Positions 25,091-33,954 of a stretch of DNA of 64,000 nucleotides are shown here, in pieces (the first letter of the stretch is position 1; every line of letters starts with the position of its first letter). A model generated the notes under the pieces. It was not told where the DNA came from, made no database searches, and saw only the letters and a program-made list of their open reading frames with translations. The DNA comes from Cryptosporangium arvum DSM 44712 (GTDB lineage: Bacteria > Actinomycetota > Actinomycetes > Mycobacteriales > Cryptosporangiaceae), in the NCBI RefSeq assembly GCF_000585375.1, contig NZ_KK073874.1, forward strand, positions 992,001 to 1,056,000, written 5' to 3'. The translations under genes were made by a program, and so were the position numbers.

Positions 25091-25723
25091 ATGATTGATC
25101 CGCACTTCGTGTTCCTGGCGCTGCTGTTCAATTTCCTCGGTGCCGGCATCTATGTGCGTAAAGCGCTGCTCGGTCGGGTCCGGCCGCACCTCGTCACCTG
25201 GTCGCTGTGGGCGGTGGTGCCGTACGTCGCGTTCCTCGCGCAACTGAGCGAGGGTGTGCGCCTCCCGGCGTTCGTGACGCTCGTGGCCGGGGTCAGCCCG
25301 ACGCTGACGCTGCTGGTCTCGGTGCGCAGCCGGACCGCGCACTGGAAGACCTCCCGCTTCGACATCGGGTGCGGCCTCTGTGCCGTGCTCGGCGTCGTCT
25401 GCTGGGCGGTCTTCGCCGATGCCCGCTACGCGCTGGTCTTCGCGATCGTGGCCGATGCGTTGGCGGCCATCCCGACGTTCCGGAAGTCGTTCACGAACCC
25501 GGAGAGCGAGAACTGGGTCCAGTACGCGTGCCTCACCACGAGCAGCGTGATCACGCTGGCGTCGCTGCAGGTGTGGACGTTCGCCGCGTACGGGTGGGCG
25601 GCGTACCTGGCGCTGCTGGGCGCCGGGTTGGCGGCCACCATCGGGCTGCGGGGACGGCGGGCTCGCGCCGACGAGCGGATCGTCGTGCGCCGGGCCACCC
25701 GCCGGGTGAGCGAGCTGCGCTAG
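25091..25723 (+). CDS. Multi-pass membrane protein of unknown function
   Basis: The 210-residue protein has about six to seven transmembrane helices in short loops, beginning DPHFVFLALLFNFLGAGIYV and including RPHLVTWSLWAVVPYVAFLA. The repeated Pro-Trp pattern in the first helices recalls PQ-loop/SemiSWEET-type transporters, but no clear PQ motif is seen. A basic C-terminal tail (RGRRARADERIVVRRATRR) would be cytoplasmic. It is the last gene of the operon, six bases after the previous stop. Its stop codon lies in a CTAG shared with the stop of the convergent MarR gene. Confidence 0.65.
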   Translation: MIDPHFVFLALLFNFLGAGIYVRKALLGRVRPHLVTWSLWAVVPYVAFLAQLSEGVRLPAFVTLVAGVSPTLTLLVSVRSRTAHWKTSRFDIGCGLCAVLGVVCWAVFADARYALVFAIVADALAAIPTFRKSFTNPESENWVQYACLTTSSVITLASLQVWTFAAYGWAAYLALLGAGLAATIGLRGRRARADERIVVRRATRRVSELR

Positions 25724-26196
25724 TTGTCGGGGCTCGGGACGCGGGCTGCGGCGTCCTGCTGGATGCGTGCGGCCTCGCGGAGGAACCGCGCGATCGAGGC
25801 GAGCTCGGCGTCGTCGAACGACTCGTAGAGCTGGTGCAGCTGCCGCCCCAGCTCCAGGAAGTGCGGCCCCATCACCGTCATTCCCTCGTACACCAGCTCC
25901 ACCAGCACGCTGCGCCGGTCGTTCGGGTTGGGCACCCGCCGGGCCAGCCCTCTGCGCTCGAGCCTCGCCAGCAGGCCGGTCACCGACGCCGGCGCCAGCC
26001 CCGACCGTTCGGCCAGCTCGCCGGCGGTGAGCGGGCCGAAGCGTTCGATCAGGTCGAGCGCGCGCTGGTCGGAGGCGGTCAGCCCGGAGAGCGCCGCCAC
26101 GGCCGCGTGGAAGAGCACGGCGGCGGTGGCCAGCGCCCGTCCGCCGTTGTCGAGCTCCCGTACGAGAGCCTCACGCTCCGTTGACATGGCTGTCAT
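25720..26196 (-). CDS. MarR family transcriptional regulator
   Basis: The 158-residue protein has a winged helix-turn-helix: LTASDQRALDLIERFGPLTA, GLAPASVTGLLARLERRGLA and the wing RVPNPNDRRSVLVEL with the conserved Asp-Arg-Arg. It is divergent from the FAD monooxygenase gene, with a GTTCGGCCGAAC palindrome between them, so it probably represses both. ATG at 26196 (or 26187) starts it. Its TAG stop overlaps the stop of the six-gene operon within CTAG. Confidence 0.9.
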   Translation of the reverse strand: MTAMSTEREALVRELDNGGRALATAAVLFHAAVAALSGLTASDQRALDLIERFGPLTAGELAERSGLAPASVTGLLARLERRGLARRVPNPNDRRSVLVELVYEGMTVMGPHFLELGRQLHQLYESFDDAELASIARFLREAARIQQDAAARVPSPDN

Positions 26197-26211
26197 TCTA
26201 ACCTTTACTTA

Positions 26212-26223
26212 GTTCGGCCGAAC
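26212..26223. promoter_or_regulatory. Perfect palindrome between marR and monooxygenase
   Basis: GTTCGGCCGAAC lies midway between the divergent start codons and is a probable MarR operator. Confidence 0.55.
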
Positions 26224-26242
26224 GAAATAAATGGAGGCAGTC

Positions 26243-27421
26243 ATGCGTGTGTTGGTCATCGGTGGGGGCGTGGCCGGGAGCGCGACCGCGATCGCGCTGC
26301 ATCGGGCGGGCATCGACGCGGAGATCTACGAGCGGCATCCGGGCGTCGCCGACGACGTGGGGCTCTTCCTCACGTTCGCCGGGAACGGCATCGACGCGCT
26401 GCAGGTGCTCGGTGCCGCGGAACCGGTCGAGAAGACGGCGTTCCCGACGCCCCGGATGGTGATGCGCAGCGGCACCGGCCGGGTGCTCGGCTCGATGTCC
26501 AACGGCGACGCCAGCCGCACGATCCGCCGCGCGGACCTGTACCGGGTGCTGCGTGACGAGGTGGTGCGCCGCGGCATCCCCATCCACTACGGAAAGGCCC
26601 TGGCCGACGTCGAGCCGAGCGCGACCGGCGTGCGGGCGCGGTTCGGCGACGGCACCGACGCGAGCGGCGACCTGCTCGTCGGCGCCGACGGCCTGCACTC
26701 GCCGACCCGGAACCTGATCGACCCCGACGCTCCGGCGCCGCGGTACGTCCCGGTGCTGAACACCGGCGGGTACGCGCGCGGCGTGGCCGTCGACGCGGAA
26801 CCGGGAACGTTCACGATGGTCTTCGGCAAGCGCGCGTTCTTCGGCTACGTCCCGGCGCCGAACGGGGAGGTGTGGTGGTTCGCGAACCCGCCGTACCCGA
26901 CCGCGCCGTCGGCGGCGGAGCTCGCCGGGATGAACGCCGGTGGCGCATGGCGTCGACGTCTGCTCGAGCTCTACGCCGACGACGCGACGCCGGCCGTGGC
27001 GTTGATCGAAGCGAGCACGAACCCGATGACCGGGTGGGCCACCTACGACCTGCCCGCGGTGCCGAACTGGTACCGCGACCGGATGGTGCTGGTCGGGGAC
27101 GCGGCGCACGCGACCTCACCCTCGTCGGGCCAGGGGGCGTCGATGGCGATCGAGGACGCGGTCGTGCTGGCCAAGTCCCTGCGTGACGTGCCGGACCGGG
27201 CGGAGGCGCTCGCCACATACGTGGGGATCCGGCGGCCGCGGGTGGAGCGGGTCGTGAAAGCCGGTGCGCGGTCGAGCTCGATGAAGGTGGCCGGGCCGGT
27301 CGGGCGGGTCGTGCGTGACGCGATGATGCCGCTGTTCCTGCCGATGGCGTCACGGATGATGAAGACCGAGTGGATGCACCGGTACCACATCGACTGGGAC
27401 GTGCCCGTCTCGGCGGCGTGA
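26243..27421 (+). CDS. FAD-dependent monooxygenase (PHBH-fold)
   Basis: The 392-residue protein has the Rossmann FAD motif VLVIGGGVAGSATAIALHRA at the N-terminus, a conserved arginine region DASRTIRRADLYRVL, the DG motif GDLLVGADGLHSPTR, and the second FAD motif RMVLVGDAAHATSPSSGQGA. These mark a single-component flavoprotein hydroxylase using NAD(P)H and oxygen. The substrate is unknown; the divergent MarR regulator suggests an aromatic or xenobiotic compound. The ATG at 26243 has GGAGG five bases upstream, which is preferred over the ATG at 26231. Confidence 0.88.
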   Translation: MRVLVIGGGVAGSATAIALHRAGIDAEIYERHPGVADDVGLFLTFAGNGIDALQVLGAAEPVEKTAFPTPRMVMRSGTGRVLGSMSNGDASRTIRRADLYRVLRDEVVRRGIPIHYGKALADVEPSATGVRARFGDGTDASGDLLVGADGLHSPTRNLIDPDAPAPRYVPVLNTGGYARGVAVDAEPGTFTMVFGKRAFFGYVPAPNGEVWWFANPPYPTAPSAAELAGMNAGGAWRRRLLELYADDATPAVALIEASTNPMTGWATYDLPAVPNWYRDRMVLVGDAAHATSPSSGQGASMAIEDAVVLAKSLRDVPDRAEALATYVGIRRPRVERVVKAGARSSSMKVAGPVGRVVRDAMMPLFLPMASRMMKTEWMHRYHIDWDVPVSAA

Positions 27422-27444
27422 GCGGTGCCCGGGATACTGGCCCG

Positions 27445-28302
27445 GTGAGTAGTCAGGGAAGGGTGATCCTGGCCGGGGTACCGCTCGGCAACGTCGGGGA
27501 CGCCACCGACCGGCTGCGTGACGCGTTGGCCACCGCTGACGTGATCGCGGCCGAGGACACCCGCCGGGCGCGGCGGCTCGCCGCCGACCTCGGCGTGGAG
27601 CCGGTGGGCCAGATCGTCCGCTACGACGACGTGACCGAGGAGCGCCACACCGACGGCCTCCGGGACCGGGCCGTCGGCGGGGCCACCGTCCTGCTGGTCA
27701 CCGACGGTGGGATGCCCTCCGTCTCGGACCCGGGCTACCGCCTGGTCGTCGCGGCCATCGCCGCCGACGTTCCGGTGAGCGTGCTGCCGGGGCCGTCGGC
27801 GGTCACGACCGCGCTCGCGCTGTCCGGGCTGCCGAGCGCCCGGTTCTGCTTCGAGGGCTTCCCGCCGCGGGAGCCGGGGAAGCGGAGGAGCACCTACGCG
27901 GCGCTGGCGAGCGAGCCGCGCACGCTCGTGTTCTTCGAGTCGCCGCGGCGGATCGGCAAGTCGCTCCAGGACGCGGCGGCCGCGTTCGGCGCCGACCGTC
28001 CGGCCGCGGTGTGCCGGGAGCTGACGAAGACGCACGAGGAGGTCCGCCGCGGGACGCTGGGCTCGCTGGCGGAGTGGGCCGAGGGCGGGCTGCTGGGCGA
28101 GATCACGGTGGTCGTCGGGGGAGCGCCGCCGCCGAGTGCCGACGACGCACCGGACGCCGCCGAGCTGGCACGGCGGGTCGCGCTCGCCGAGGCGGGTGGG
28201 GTGCCGCGCAAAGAGGCGATGCGCGCGGTCGCCCACGCGGTCGGGATCTCACGCAGCGTCGTTTACGACGCCGTTCAAGCGTCGAAGCGTGATATGCACT
28301 AA
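27445..28302 (+). CDS. rsmI: 16S rRNA (cytidine(1402)-2'-O)-methyltransferase
   Basis: The 285-residue tetrapyrrole-methylase-fold protein has GVPLGNVGDATDRLRDAL, AEDTRRARRLAADLG, the signature LLVTDGGMPSVSDPGYRLV and LPGPSAVTTALALSGL, all typical of RsmI. It methylates C1402 in the ribosomal P site with S-adenosylmethionine. The C-terminal segment RKEAMRAVAHAVGISRSVVY is an HTH-like tail common in this family. The GTG at 27445 is seven bases after GATACT, so the mRNA is probably leaderless. The GT2 gene starts three bases after its stop. Confidence 0.95.
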   Translation: MSSQGRVILAGVPLGNVGDATDRLRDALATADVIAAEDTRRARRLAADLGVEPVGQIVRYDDVTEERHTDGLRDRAVGGATVLLVTDGGMPSVSDPGYRLVVAAIAADVPVSVLPGPSAVTTALALSGLPSARFCFEGFPPREPGKRRSTYAALASEPRTLVFFESPRRIGKSLQDAAAAFGADRPAAVCRELTKTHEEVRRGTLGSLAEWAEGGLLGEITVVVGGAPPPSADDAPDAAELARRVALAEAGGVPRKEAMRAVAHAVGISRSVVYDAVQASKRDMH

Positions 28303-28304
28303 AT

Positions 28305-30191
28305 GTGCAGGAAACGCCGATAGGGGAACTGCTCGTCGGTGCCGGCCATCTCACTCCTGAGCAGCTCGACTGGGCGCTGACCACCCAGCGCCGTACCGGC
28401 TCCCGGCTGGGCGCGATCCTGGTCGCCACCGGGCTGGTGCGGCGCCAGGTTCTCTACCGCCTGCTGGCCGACCGCTGGGACGCGCCCTTCGTCGACGTGG
28501 CCGGCAGCTCCCTCGATCCGACGCTGCTCGGCCGCGTCACGCCGGAGGCCCTCGCCGAGGAGGGCTGGATCCCCACCCGCCGCGGCCCCGACGGGGCGCC
28601 GGTCGTCGCCACCGTCGAGCGGCCGACGCCGGCGATCAAGAGCCGCATCGAGAAGGCGCTCGGCGAGCCGGTCCACCTCGGCGTCACTACCGAGGGGGAC
28701 CTGATCCAGGGCCTGCACCGGGGCTACGAGGAGATCATCGCCGACCAGGCGTCGCTCGGGCTCTGGCGCCGTGACGCCGCCCAGTCCGCGCGCACGGTGC
28801 TGTTCCCCAGTCAGAAGGTGCTCGGAGGCGCGTTGCTCGCCCTGATCGCCGGGGCCGCCGTCGCCGCGCCCACGGCGACCGTGGCGGCGCTGATGGCCGG
28901 CCTGTCCCTCGCGCTGCTGGCCGGCGTCGCGTTCAAGTTCGCCGTCTGCATGGTCGGCGCGCGCCACGAACGCTTCGAGACCGTCTCCGACGACGACGTC
29001 CGGGCGCTCTCCGACGAGAACCTCCCGATGTACACGGTGCTCGTGCCGGTGTATCGCGAAGCCAACGTCGTCAAGGACCTGCTGGCGAACCTCGGGGACC
29101 TGGACTGGCCCAAGGAGCGCCTCGAGGTACTGCTGCTCCTCGAAGCCGACGACACCGAGACGATCGAAGCGGCCCGCGCGGCCGATCCGCCGGCCACGTT
29201 CACCTTCGTCGTCGTGCCCGACGACCTCCCGAAGACCAAGCCCAAGGCCTGCAACGTCGGCCTCTACCTCGCCCGCGGCGACTTCCTGGTGATCTACGAC
29301 GCCGAGGACCGACCCGACCCCGACCAGCTCAAGAAGGCGCTCATCGCGTTCCGGCGCGGCGGCGACGACCTGGTGTGCGTGCAGGCCGCCCTGAATTACT
29401 GGAACGCCGAGGAGAACTGGCTGACCAGGATGTTCACCCTCGAGTACTCGTTCTGGTTCGACTACATGCTCCCCGGCCTGGAACGCCTCCGGCTGCCGAT
29501 CCCGCTCGGGGGAACGTCGAACCACTTCCGGGTCGACGCGCTGCGCGAGCTCGGCGGCTGGGACCCGTTCAACGTGACCGAGGACGCCGACCTGGGGATC
29601 CGCGCCGCCGCGCTCGGCAAGACCGTCGGCGTCGTCAACAGCACGACGTACGAGGAGGCCAACCGGGCCGAGGGCAACTGGATCCGGCAGCGTTCCCGCT
29701 GGATCAAGGGGTACCTGCAGACGCTGCTCGTCCACGCGCGACGCCCGCGGGCGCTCGTGCGCCACGCCGGCCTGCGTCAGGTGAGCGCGTTCCTGCTGTT
29801 GATCGGCGGGACGCCGGCGACCTTCCTCGCCACGCCGCCGCTCTACCTGCTGTTCCTGGCCTCGATGGTCCTGAGCCCGACCACGCTCGCCGGCCTGTTC
29901 CCCGGCTGGGTTCTCTGGATCAGCCTGGTCAACCTGCTGCTCGGCAACGGGCTGATGATCTACGTGTCGATGATGGGCGCGTTCAAGCGTGGCCGCTACG
30001 CGCTGGTGCTCTGGGCGCTCGTCAACCCCGTCTACTGGCTGCTCCACTCGATCGCCTCGTACAAGGCCGTCTGGCAGCTGATCACCAAGCCCCACTACTG
30101 GGAGAAGACGCTCCATGGCCTCAGCACTGTCGCTCCCGGAGGTGCGGGCGCCGGCGTCACCGGGCTGGAGAAGCAACCGGTGGCCGGCTGA
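28305..30191 (+). CDS. MshEN-domain glycosyltransferase family 2 (polysaccharide synthase-like)
   Basis: The 628-residue protein starts with an MshEN/GspE-N-like domain. Residues 6-28 and 34-57 form two copies of the RLGxxLxxxG(x6)LxxxLxxQ-type pattern that binds cyclic di-GMP in MshE. Then come membrane helices (about 172-218), a GT2 domain with YTVLVPVYREANVV, IYDAEDRPDPDQL (metal-binding DxD-type), VTEDADLGIRAAALG and QRSRWIKGYLQTLL (QxxRW), and C-terminal membrane helices. This resembles processive synthases such as NfrB/BcsA-type enzymes, so it probably makes or exports an exopolysaccharide under second-messenger control. It overlaps the next gene by 77 bases. Confidence 0.85.
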   Translation: MQETPIGELLVGAGHLTPEQLDWALTTQRRTGSRLGAILVATGLVRRQVLYRLLADRWDAPFVDVAGSSLDPTLLGRVTPEALAEEGWIPTRRGPDGAPVVATVERPTPAIKSRIEKALGEPVHLGVTTEGDLIQGLHRGYEEIIADQASLGLWRRDAAQSARTVLFPSQKVLGGALLALIAGAAVAAPTATVAALMAGLSLALLAGVAFKFAVCMVGARHERFETVSDDDVRALSDENLPMYTVLVPVYREANVVKDLLANLGDLDWPKERLEVLLLLEADDTETIEAARAADPPATFTFVVVPDDLPKTKPKACNVGLYLARGDFLVIYDAEDRPDPDQLKKALIAFRRGGDDLVCVQAALNYWNAEENWLTRMFTLEYSFWFDYMLPGLERLRLPIPLGGTSNHFRVDALRELGGWDPFNVTEDADLGIRAAALGKTVGVVNSTTYEEANRAEGNWIRQRSRWIKGYLQTLLVHARRPRALVRHAGLRQVSAFLLLIGGTPATFLATPPLYLLFLASMVLSPTTLAGLFPGWVLWISLVNLLLGNGLMIYVSMMGAFKRGRYALVLWALVNPVYWLLHSIASYKAVWQLITKPHYWEKTLHGLSTVAPGGAGAGVTGLEKQPVAG

Positions 30192-31221
30192 CCCGGCGGC
30201 CCGCTGGCTGCTGCGGCTCAGCTTCGCCGCCCCGCTGTTCCTGCTCGCCACCTGGGCGGACACCTACGGGTACCGGAGCGGGGTCCACACGCGCCTGGAG
30301 CGGCGGGCCGACGCGGTCGTCGACGGCGGCGCCGCGCTCGGCGGGCTGGAACACGCCTATCCGCCGGTCCCGACGTTCCTGGCCGGCGTGCTGCCCGGCG
30401 GCGAACTCGCGCTCAGCGCCGTGGCGGCGCTGTTCGCGGGGGTGCTGCTGCACGTGCTCGCGGAGCGGCTGGTGCTGCGTCGGGTGCCGCTCGTCGTCGC
30501 GGTCGCGCTGCTGGCGTCGCTCGTCGCGGCCCCGGTCGCGGCCTACCTCGCGTCCGAGGCGCTGCCGTCGATCGCGATCACCGCGCTGTTCGCGCTGGCG
30601 ATCGACGGGTTCACCCGGTTCGTCATCGACAAGGACACCGAGGGCGGGTTCGTGGCCGGGCTCTCGGTCGCGCTGGCCGCGGGCTTCGACTCGGTCGCGC
30701 TGGTGTTCGCGCTGGCGCTGGCGGTGGTCGCACCGTCGATCGCCGGGGCCCGGTACCGGTCCGAGCGGGGGTCGGCGACCGCGACGCTCGCCGTGGTGCT
30801 GTTCCCGATCGGGTTCGTGACCGTGGCGTGGCTGTTCGTGCAGTGGCGGTTCACCGGGATGCTTCCGACGGTGGCGTTCACGTTCCGCGGTGGTGTGCTC
30901 GAAGGCTTCGACGCCGCCGCGCGCACCGTGCTGACCGCGGTCGGCCACGCCCCGCTCTACGTGCTCGGCGCCGGGCTCGCGGCGTGGCGGCGGCCCACGT
31001 CGCTGGTGGCCTGTCTGGCGCCGGTGATCGCGCTGCTGTTCGCGGCCTGGCTCGGCGTCGGGTACTCGCCGGGGCTGGCGTACGTGCTGCTGGCCTACAC
31101 CGCCGTGATCACGGTTCGCCGTCCGGAGAACCGGGTCGTGGCCGTTCTTCTGGTGGCCGCCGCGATCCTGCAGATCACGCTCGCCTGGTGGTCGCCACCG
31201 GTGCGCCTGCCCTGGTGGTGA
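30115..31221 (+). CDS. Polytopic membrane protein (glycosyltransferase-associated)
   Basis: The 368-residue protein has about eight to nine transmembrane helices. An early extracytoplasmic loop contains GYRSGVHTRLERRADAVVDG. The start ATG is preceded by GGGAGAAG and lies 77 bases inside the GT2 gene, in another frame. No GT39/GT83 catalytic Asp pair is evident in the first loop, so enzymatic function is uncertain. The coupling suggests it works with the MshEN-GT2 synthase, perhaps in export or as a membrane partner. It ends eight bases before the convergent gene. Confidence 0.65.
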   Translation: MASALSLPEVRAPASPGWRSNRWPADPAARWLLRLSFAAPLFLLATWADTYGYRSGVHTRLERRADAVVDGGAALGGLEHAYPPVPTFLAGVLPGGELALSAVAALFAGVLLHVLAERLVLRRVPLVVAVALLASLVAAPVAAYLASEALPSIAITALFALAIDGFTRFVIDKDTEGGFVAGLSVALAAGFDSVALVFALALAVVAPSIAGARYRSERGSATATLAVVLFPIGFVTVAWLFVQWRFTGMLPTVAFTFRGGVLEGFDAAARTVLTAVGHAPLYVLGAGLAAWRRPTSLVACLAPVIALLFAAWLGVGYSPGLAYVLLAYTAVITVRRPENRVVAVLLVAAAILQITLAWWSPPVRLPWW

Positions 31222-31229
31222 CCGCCGGT

Positions 31230-32057
31230 TCAGAACAGCGCGGCGACGACGGGGATCAGCGCGAGGAGGGCGGGGCCGCCGAGCGAGAGCGCCCAGAGCG
31301 TCGCGACCCGCTGCGTCCCCTCGCGGCGCAGGCGCGGCACGCCGGTCGCCGCGCCGACCCCGGCGCCGCACGCCACGACGAGGACGAACCCGAGCATCCA
31401 CCGCAGGTGCAGGCCGGCCACCGGGCTCGCGTACGCGACGTCGTCGCCGTCGAGCATCCGCGCCTCGACCGTCGTTCCCGGCTTCCGGTCGGACCGGTCG
31501 ACGTCGACGAGCCGGACGGTCCGGGCGCCGACGAGGCCTTCGCAGCGGTCGTCGCACCGCACGACGGTGACCTTCTCCGTACTGCCGACGCCCTGCGCGA
31601 GCCAGAACGGCGCCGCGCTGACCCAGCCGAAGAACGCGGCCACCAGCCCGAGCGCCAGCGCCGCCGCGAGCCCGGCGCCGGGCGGCCGCAGCGGCAGGGC
31701 CGGGCCGGTCCGCGGAGCCGGTTCGGGAAGCGCCACCTGATGGGCCGCGACCCGGCGGGCGGCCGGTGCGCCGGGACGTTCGGTGTGGAGGCGGTTGCGC
31801 AGCACCAGCGCCAGGCCTTCGTCGACGAAGCGGTCCGAGCCCGGGGGCGGTCCCGGCGGCTCCTCCGGCAGGTCGAGCGGCAGCGGCACCGCACCTTCCA
31901 TTTCGTGCGGTGCGTCCGGTTCGACGTCGGCCGGGAACTCCTCCTGGTCGACGGGCGCGGCCGGGGCCGGACCGTCCCAGTCGAACAGAACCGGCTCGGC
32001 CGGTGGCGTGGCGAGTGTCGGCACCTCGGTCGACAGCGCCTCGTTGCTGATACCCAC
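31230..32057 (-). CDS. Hypothetical membrane protein, Pro/Glu-rich N-terminus
   Basis: The protein has about 275 residues. The first 110 are acidic and Pro-rich (FDWDGPAPAAPVDQEEFPAD), with no fold visible. A membrane helix (GLAAALALGLVAAFFGWVSA), an extracytoplasmic loop with a CDDRC cysteine pair, and two further helices follow. The loop may be disulfide-bonded. The start is uncertain: GTG at 32057 is used here, and a TTG at 32078 is possible. It is divergent from metG. The family is not recognised. Confidence 0.6.
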   Translation of the reverse strand: MGISNEALSTEVPTLATPPAEPVLFDWDGPAPAAPVDQEEFPADVEPDAPHEMEGAVPLPLDLPEEPPGPPPGSDRFVDEGLALVLRNRLHTERPGAPAARRVAAHQVALPEPAPRTGPALPLRPPGAGLAAALALGLVAAFFGWVSAAPFWLAQGVGSTEKVTVVRCDDRCEGLVGARTVRLVDVDRSDRKPGTTVEARMLDGDDVAYASPVAGLHLRWMLGFVLVVACGAGVGAATGVPRLRREGTQRVATLWALSLGGPALLALIPVVAALF

Positions 32058-32163
32058 GGAGCAATTGGAACCCGGCAACCACCGGTAATGCCGGATAGTG
32101 ACCGTTTTCGGCGTGGCGTGCGGCGGGGGAAAAGCCGTCCTACCGACGCCCTAGGCTTAGAGC

Positions 32164-33954
32164 ATGACCCGTCACATCCTCACTGCGGTCGCGTGGCCCT
32201 ACGCCAATGGCCCGCGGCACATCGGCCACGTCTCCGGATTCGGCGTCCCGTCCGACGTCTTCAGCCGGTACCAGCGCATGGCGGGCAACAAGGTCCTGAT
32301 GGTCTCGGGCACCGACGAGCACGGGACGCCGATCCTGGTGCAGGCCGAGCAGGAGGGCGTCACCGCCCGCCAGCTCGCCGACCGCTACAACCGGGTGATC
32401 GTCGACGACCTGCAAGGCCTGGGTCTGAGCTACGACCTCTTCACGCGTACGACCACGCGCAACCACTACGCGGTGGCGCAGGAGCTGTTCAAGACCCTGC
32501 ACCGCAACGGGTACATGATCGAGAAGACCACGAAGGGGGCGATCAGCCCGTCGACCGGGCGCACGCTGCCCGACCGGTTCATCGAGGGCACCTGTCCGAT
32601 CTGCGGGTACCCGAGCGCGCGCGGCGACCAGTGCGACAACTGCGGCAACCAGCTCGACCCGACCGACCTGATCGACCCGCGGTCGAAGATCAACGGCGAG
32701 ACGCCGCAGTTCGTCGAGACCGAGCACTTCTTCCTCGACCTGCCTGCGCTGGCCGAGGCGCTCGGGTCCTGGCTGCAGACGCGTACCGACTGGCGGCCGA
32801 ACGTCCTCAAGTTCTCACTGAACCTGCTGGACGATCTCAAGCCGCGGGCGATGACCCGCGACATCGACTGGGGCGTCCCGGTGCCGCTTCCCGGCTGGGA
32901 AGACAACCCCAACAAGCGGCTCTACGTCTGGTTCGACGCGGTCATCGGGTACCTGTCGGCGTCGGTCGAGTGGGCCCGCCGATCGGGCGAGCCCGACGCG
33001 TGGAAGTCCTGGTGGTGCAACCCCGAGGCGTCCTCGTTCTACTTCATGGGCAAAGACAACATCACCTTCCACTCGCAGATCTGGCCGGCCGAGCTGCTCG
33101 GTTACAACGGGCTCGGCGCGCGCGGCGGATCGCCGGGGGAGTACGGCACGTTGGAGCTGCCGACCGAGGTCGTCTCCAGCGAGTTCCTCACGATGGAGGG
33201 CAAGAAGTTCTCGTCGTCGCGCCGGGTCGTGATCTACGTGAACGACTTCCTGTCCCGCTACGACGCCGATTCGCTGCGGTACTTCATCGCGGCCGCCGGC
33301 CCGGAGAACCAGGACACCGACTTCACCTGGACGGAGTTCCGGCGGCGCAACAACGACGAGCTGGTCGCGGGCTGGGGCAACCTGGTCAACCGGTCGATCT
33401 CACTGGCGGCCAAGAACGTCGGTGCGGTGCCGACGCCCGGCACGCTCACCGAGGCCGACGCGGCCCTGCTCGACACGTCGAAAGCGGCGTTCGCGTCGGT
33501 CGGGGCGCTGCTCGAGCGGTCGCGGTTCAAGGCGGCGATCGGCGAGGCGATGCGTGTCGTCGGCGAGGCGAACAAGTATCTGTCCGATCAGGCACCGTGG
33601 TCGCTGAAGGACCCCTCGACGCACGAGCGCCGGGACACGGTGCTGCACACCGCGCTGCAGGTCGTCGACGACTGCAAGGCCCTGCTGACGCCGTTCCTGC
33701 CGCACTCGGCGCAGAAGGTGCACGAGCTGCTCGGGGAGAGCGGCGTGTGGTCGGGTTCGCCGGAGATCCGCGAGGTGTCCGAGGACGGCGGGCCGGACTA
33801 CCCCGTCATCCAGGGCGACTACGCGGCGGCGGCGGCGCGGTGGGCGTCGCGGCCGATCGAGGTCGGGCGGCCGCTGGCCCCGCCGAAGCCGGTGTTCAAG
33901 AAGCTCGACGAGTCGATCGTGGACGACGAACTGGCGCGGCTGGGGGGCGAGTGA
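32164..33954 (+). CDS. metG: Methionyl-tRNA synthetase
   Basis: The 596-residue class I synthetase charges tRNA-Met. The HIGH motif is [10 protein letters not shown] (residues 19-22), the KMSKS-type motif is GKKFSSSRR near residue 348, and a zinc knuckle [20 protein letters not shown] lies near residue 145. No C-terminal EMAP-like tRNA-binding domain is present, as in the mycobacterial enzyme. A TAGGCT -10-like box is just upstream of the ATG. The stop overlaps the tatD start by four bases (GTGA). Confidence 0.97.
   Translation: MTRHILTAVAWPYANGPRHIGHVSGFGVPSDVFSRYQRMAGNKVLMVSGTDEHGTPILVQAEQEGVTARQLADRYNRVIVDDLQGLGLSYDLFTRTTTRNHYAVAQELFKTLHRNGYMIEKTTKGAISPSTGRTLPDRFIEGTCPICGYPSARGDQCDNCGNQLDPTDLIDPRSKINGETPQFVETEHFFLDLPALAEALGSWLQTRTDWRPNVLKFSLNLLDDLKPRAMTRDIDWGVPVPLPGWEDNPNKRLYVWFDAVIGYLSASVEWARRSGEPDAWKSWWCNPEASSFYFMGKDNITFHSQIWPAELLGYNGLGARGGSPGEYGTLELPTEVVSSEFLTMEGKKFSSSRRVVIYVNDFLSRYDADSLRYFIAAAGPENQDTDFTWTEFRRRNNDELVAGWGNLVNRSISLAAKNVGAVPTPGTLTEADAALLDTSKAAFASVGALLERSRFKAAIGEAMRVVGEANKYLSDQAPWSLKDPSTHERRDTVLHTALQVVDDCKALLTPFLPHSAQKVHELLGESGVWSGSPEIREVSEDGGPDYPVIQGDYAAAAARWASRPIEVGRPLAPPKPVFKKLDESIVDDELARLGGE

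Noticed and set aside
30828-33950. Open plus-strand frame continuing upstream of tatD for more than 1000 codons
   Set aside because: The product is Arg/Ala/Gly-rich low complexity opposite or out of frame with metG and its neighbours; only the part from GTG 33951 is TatD.
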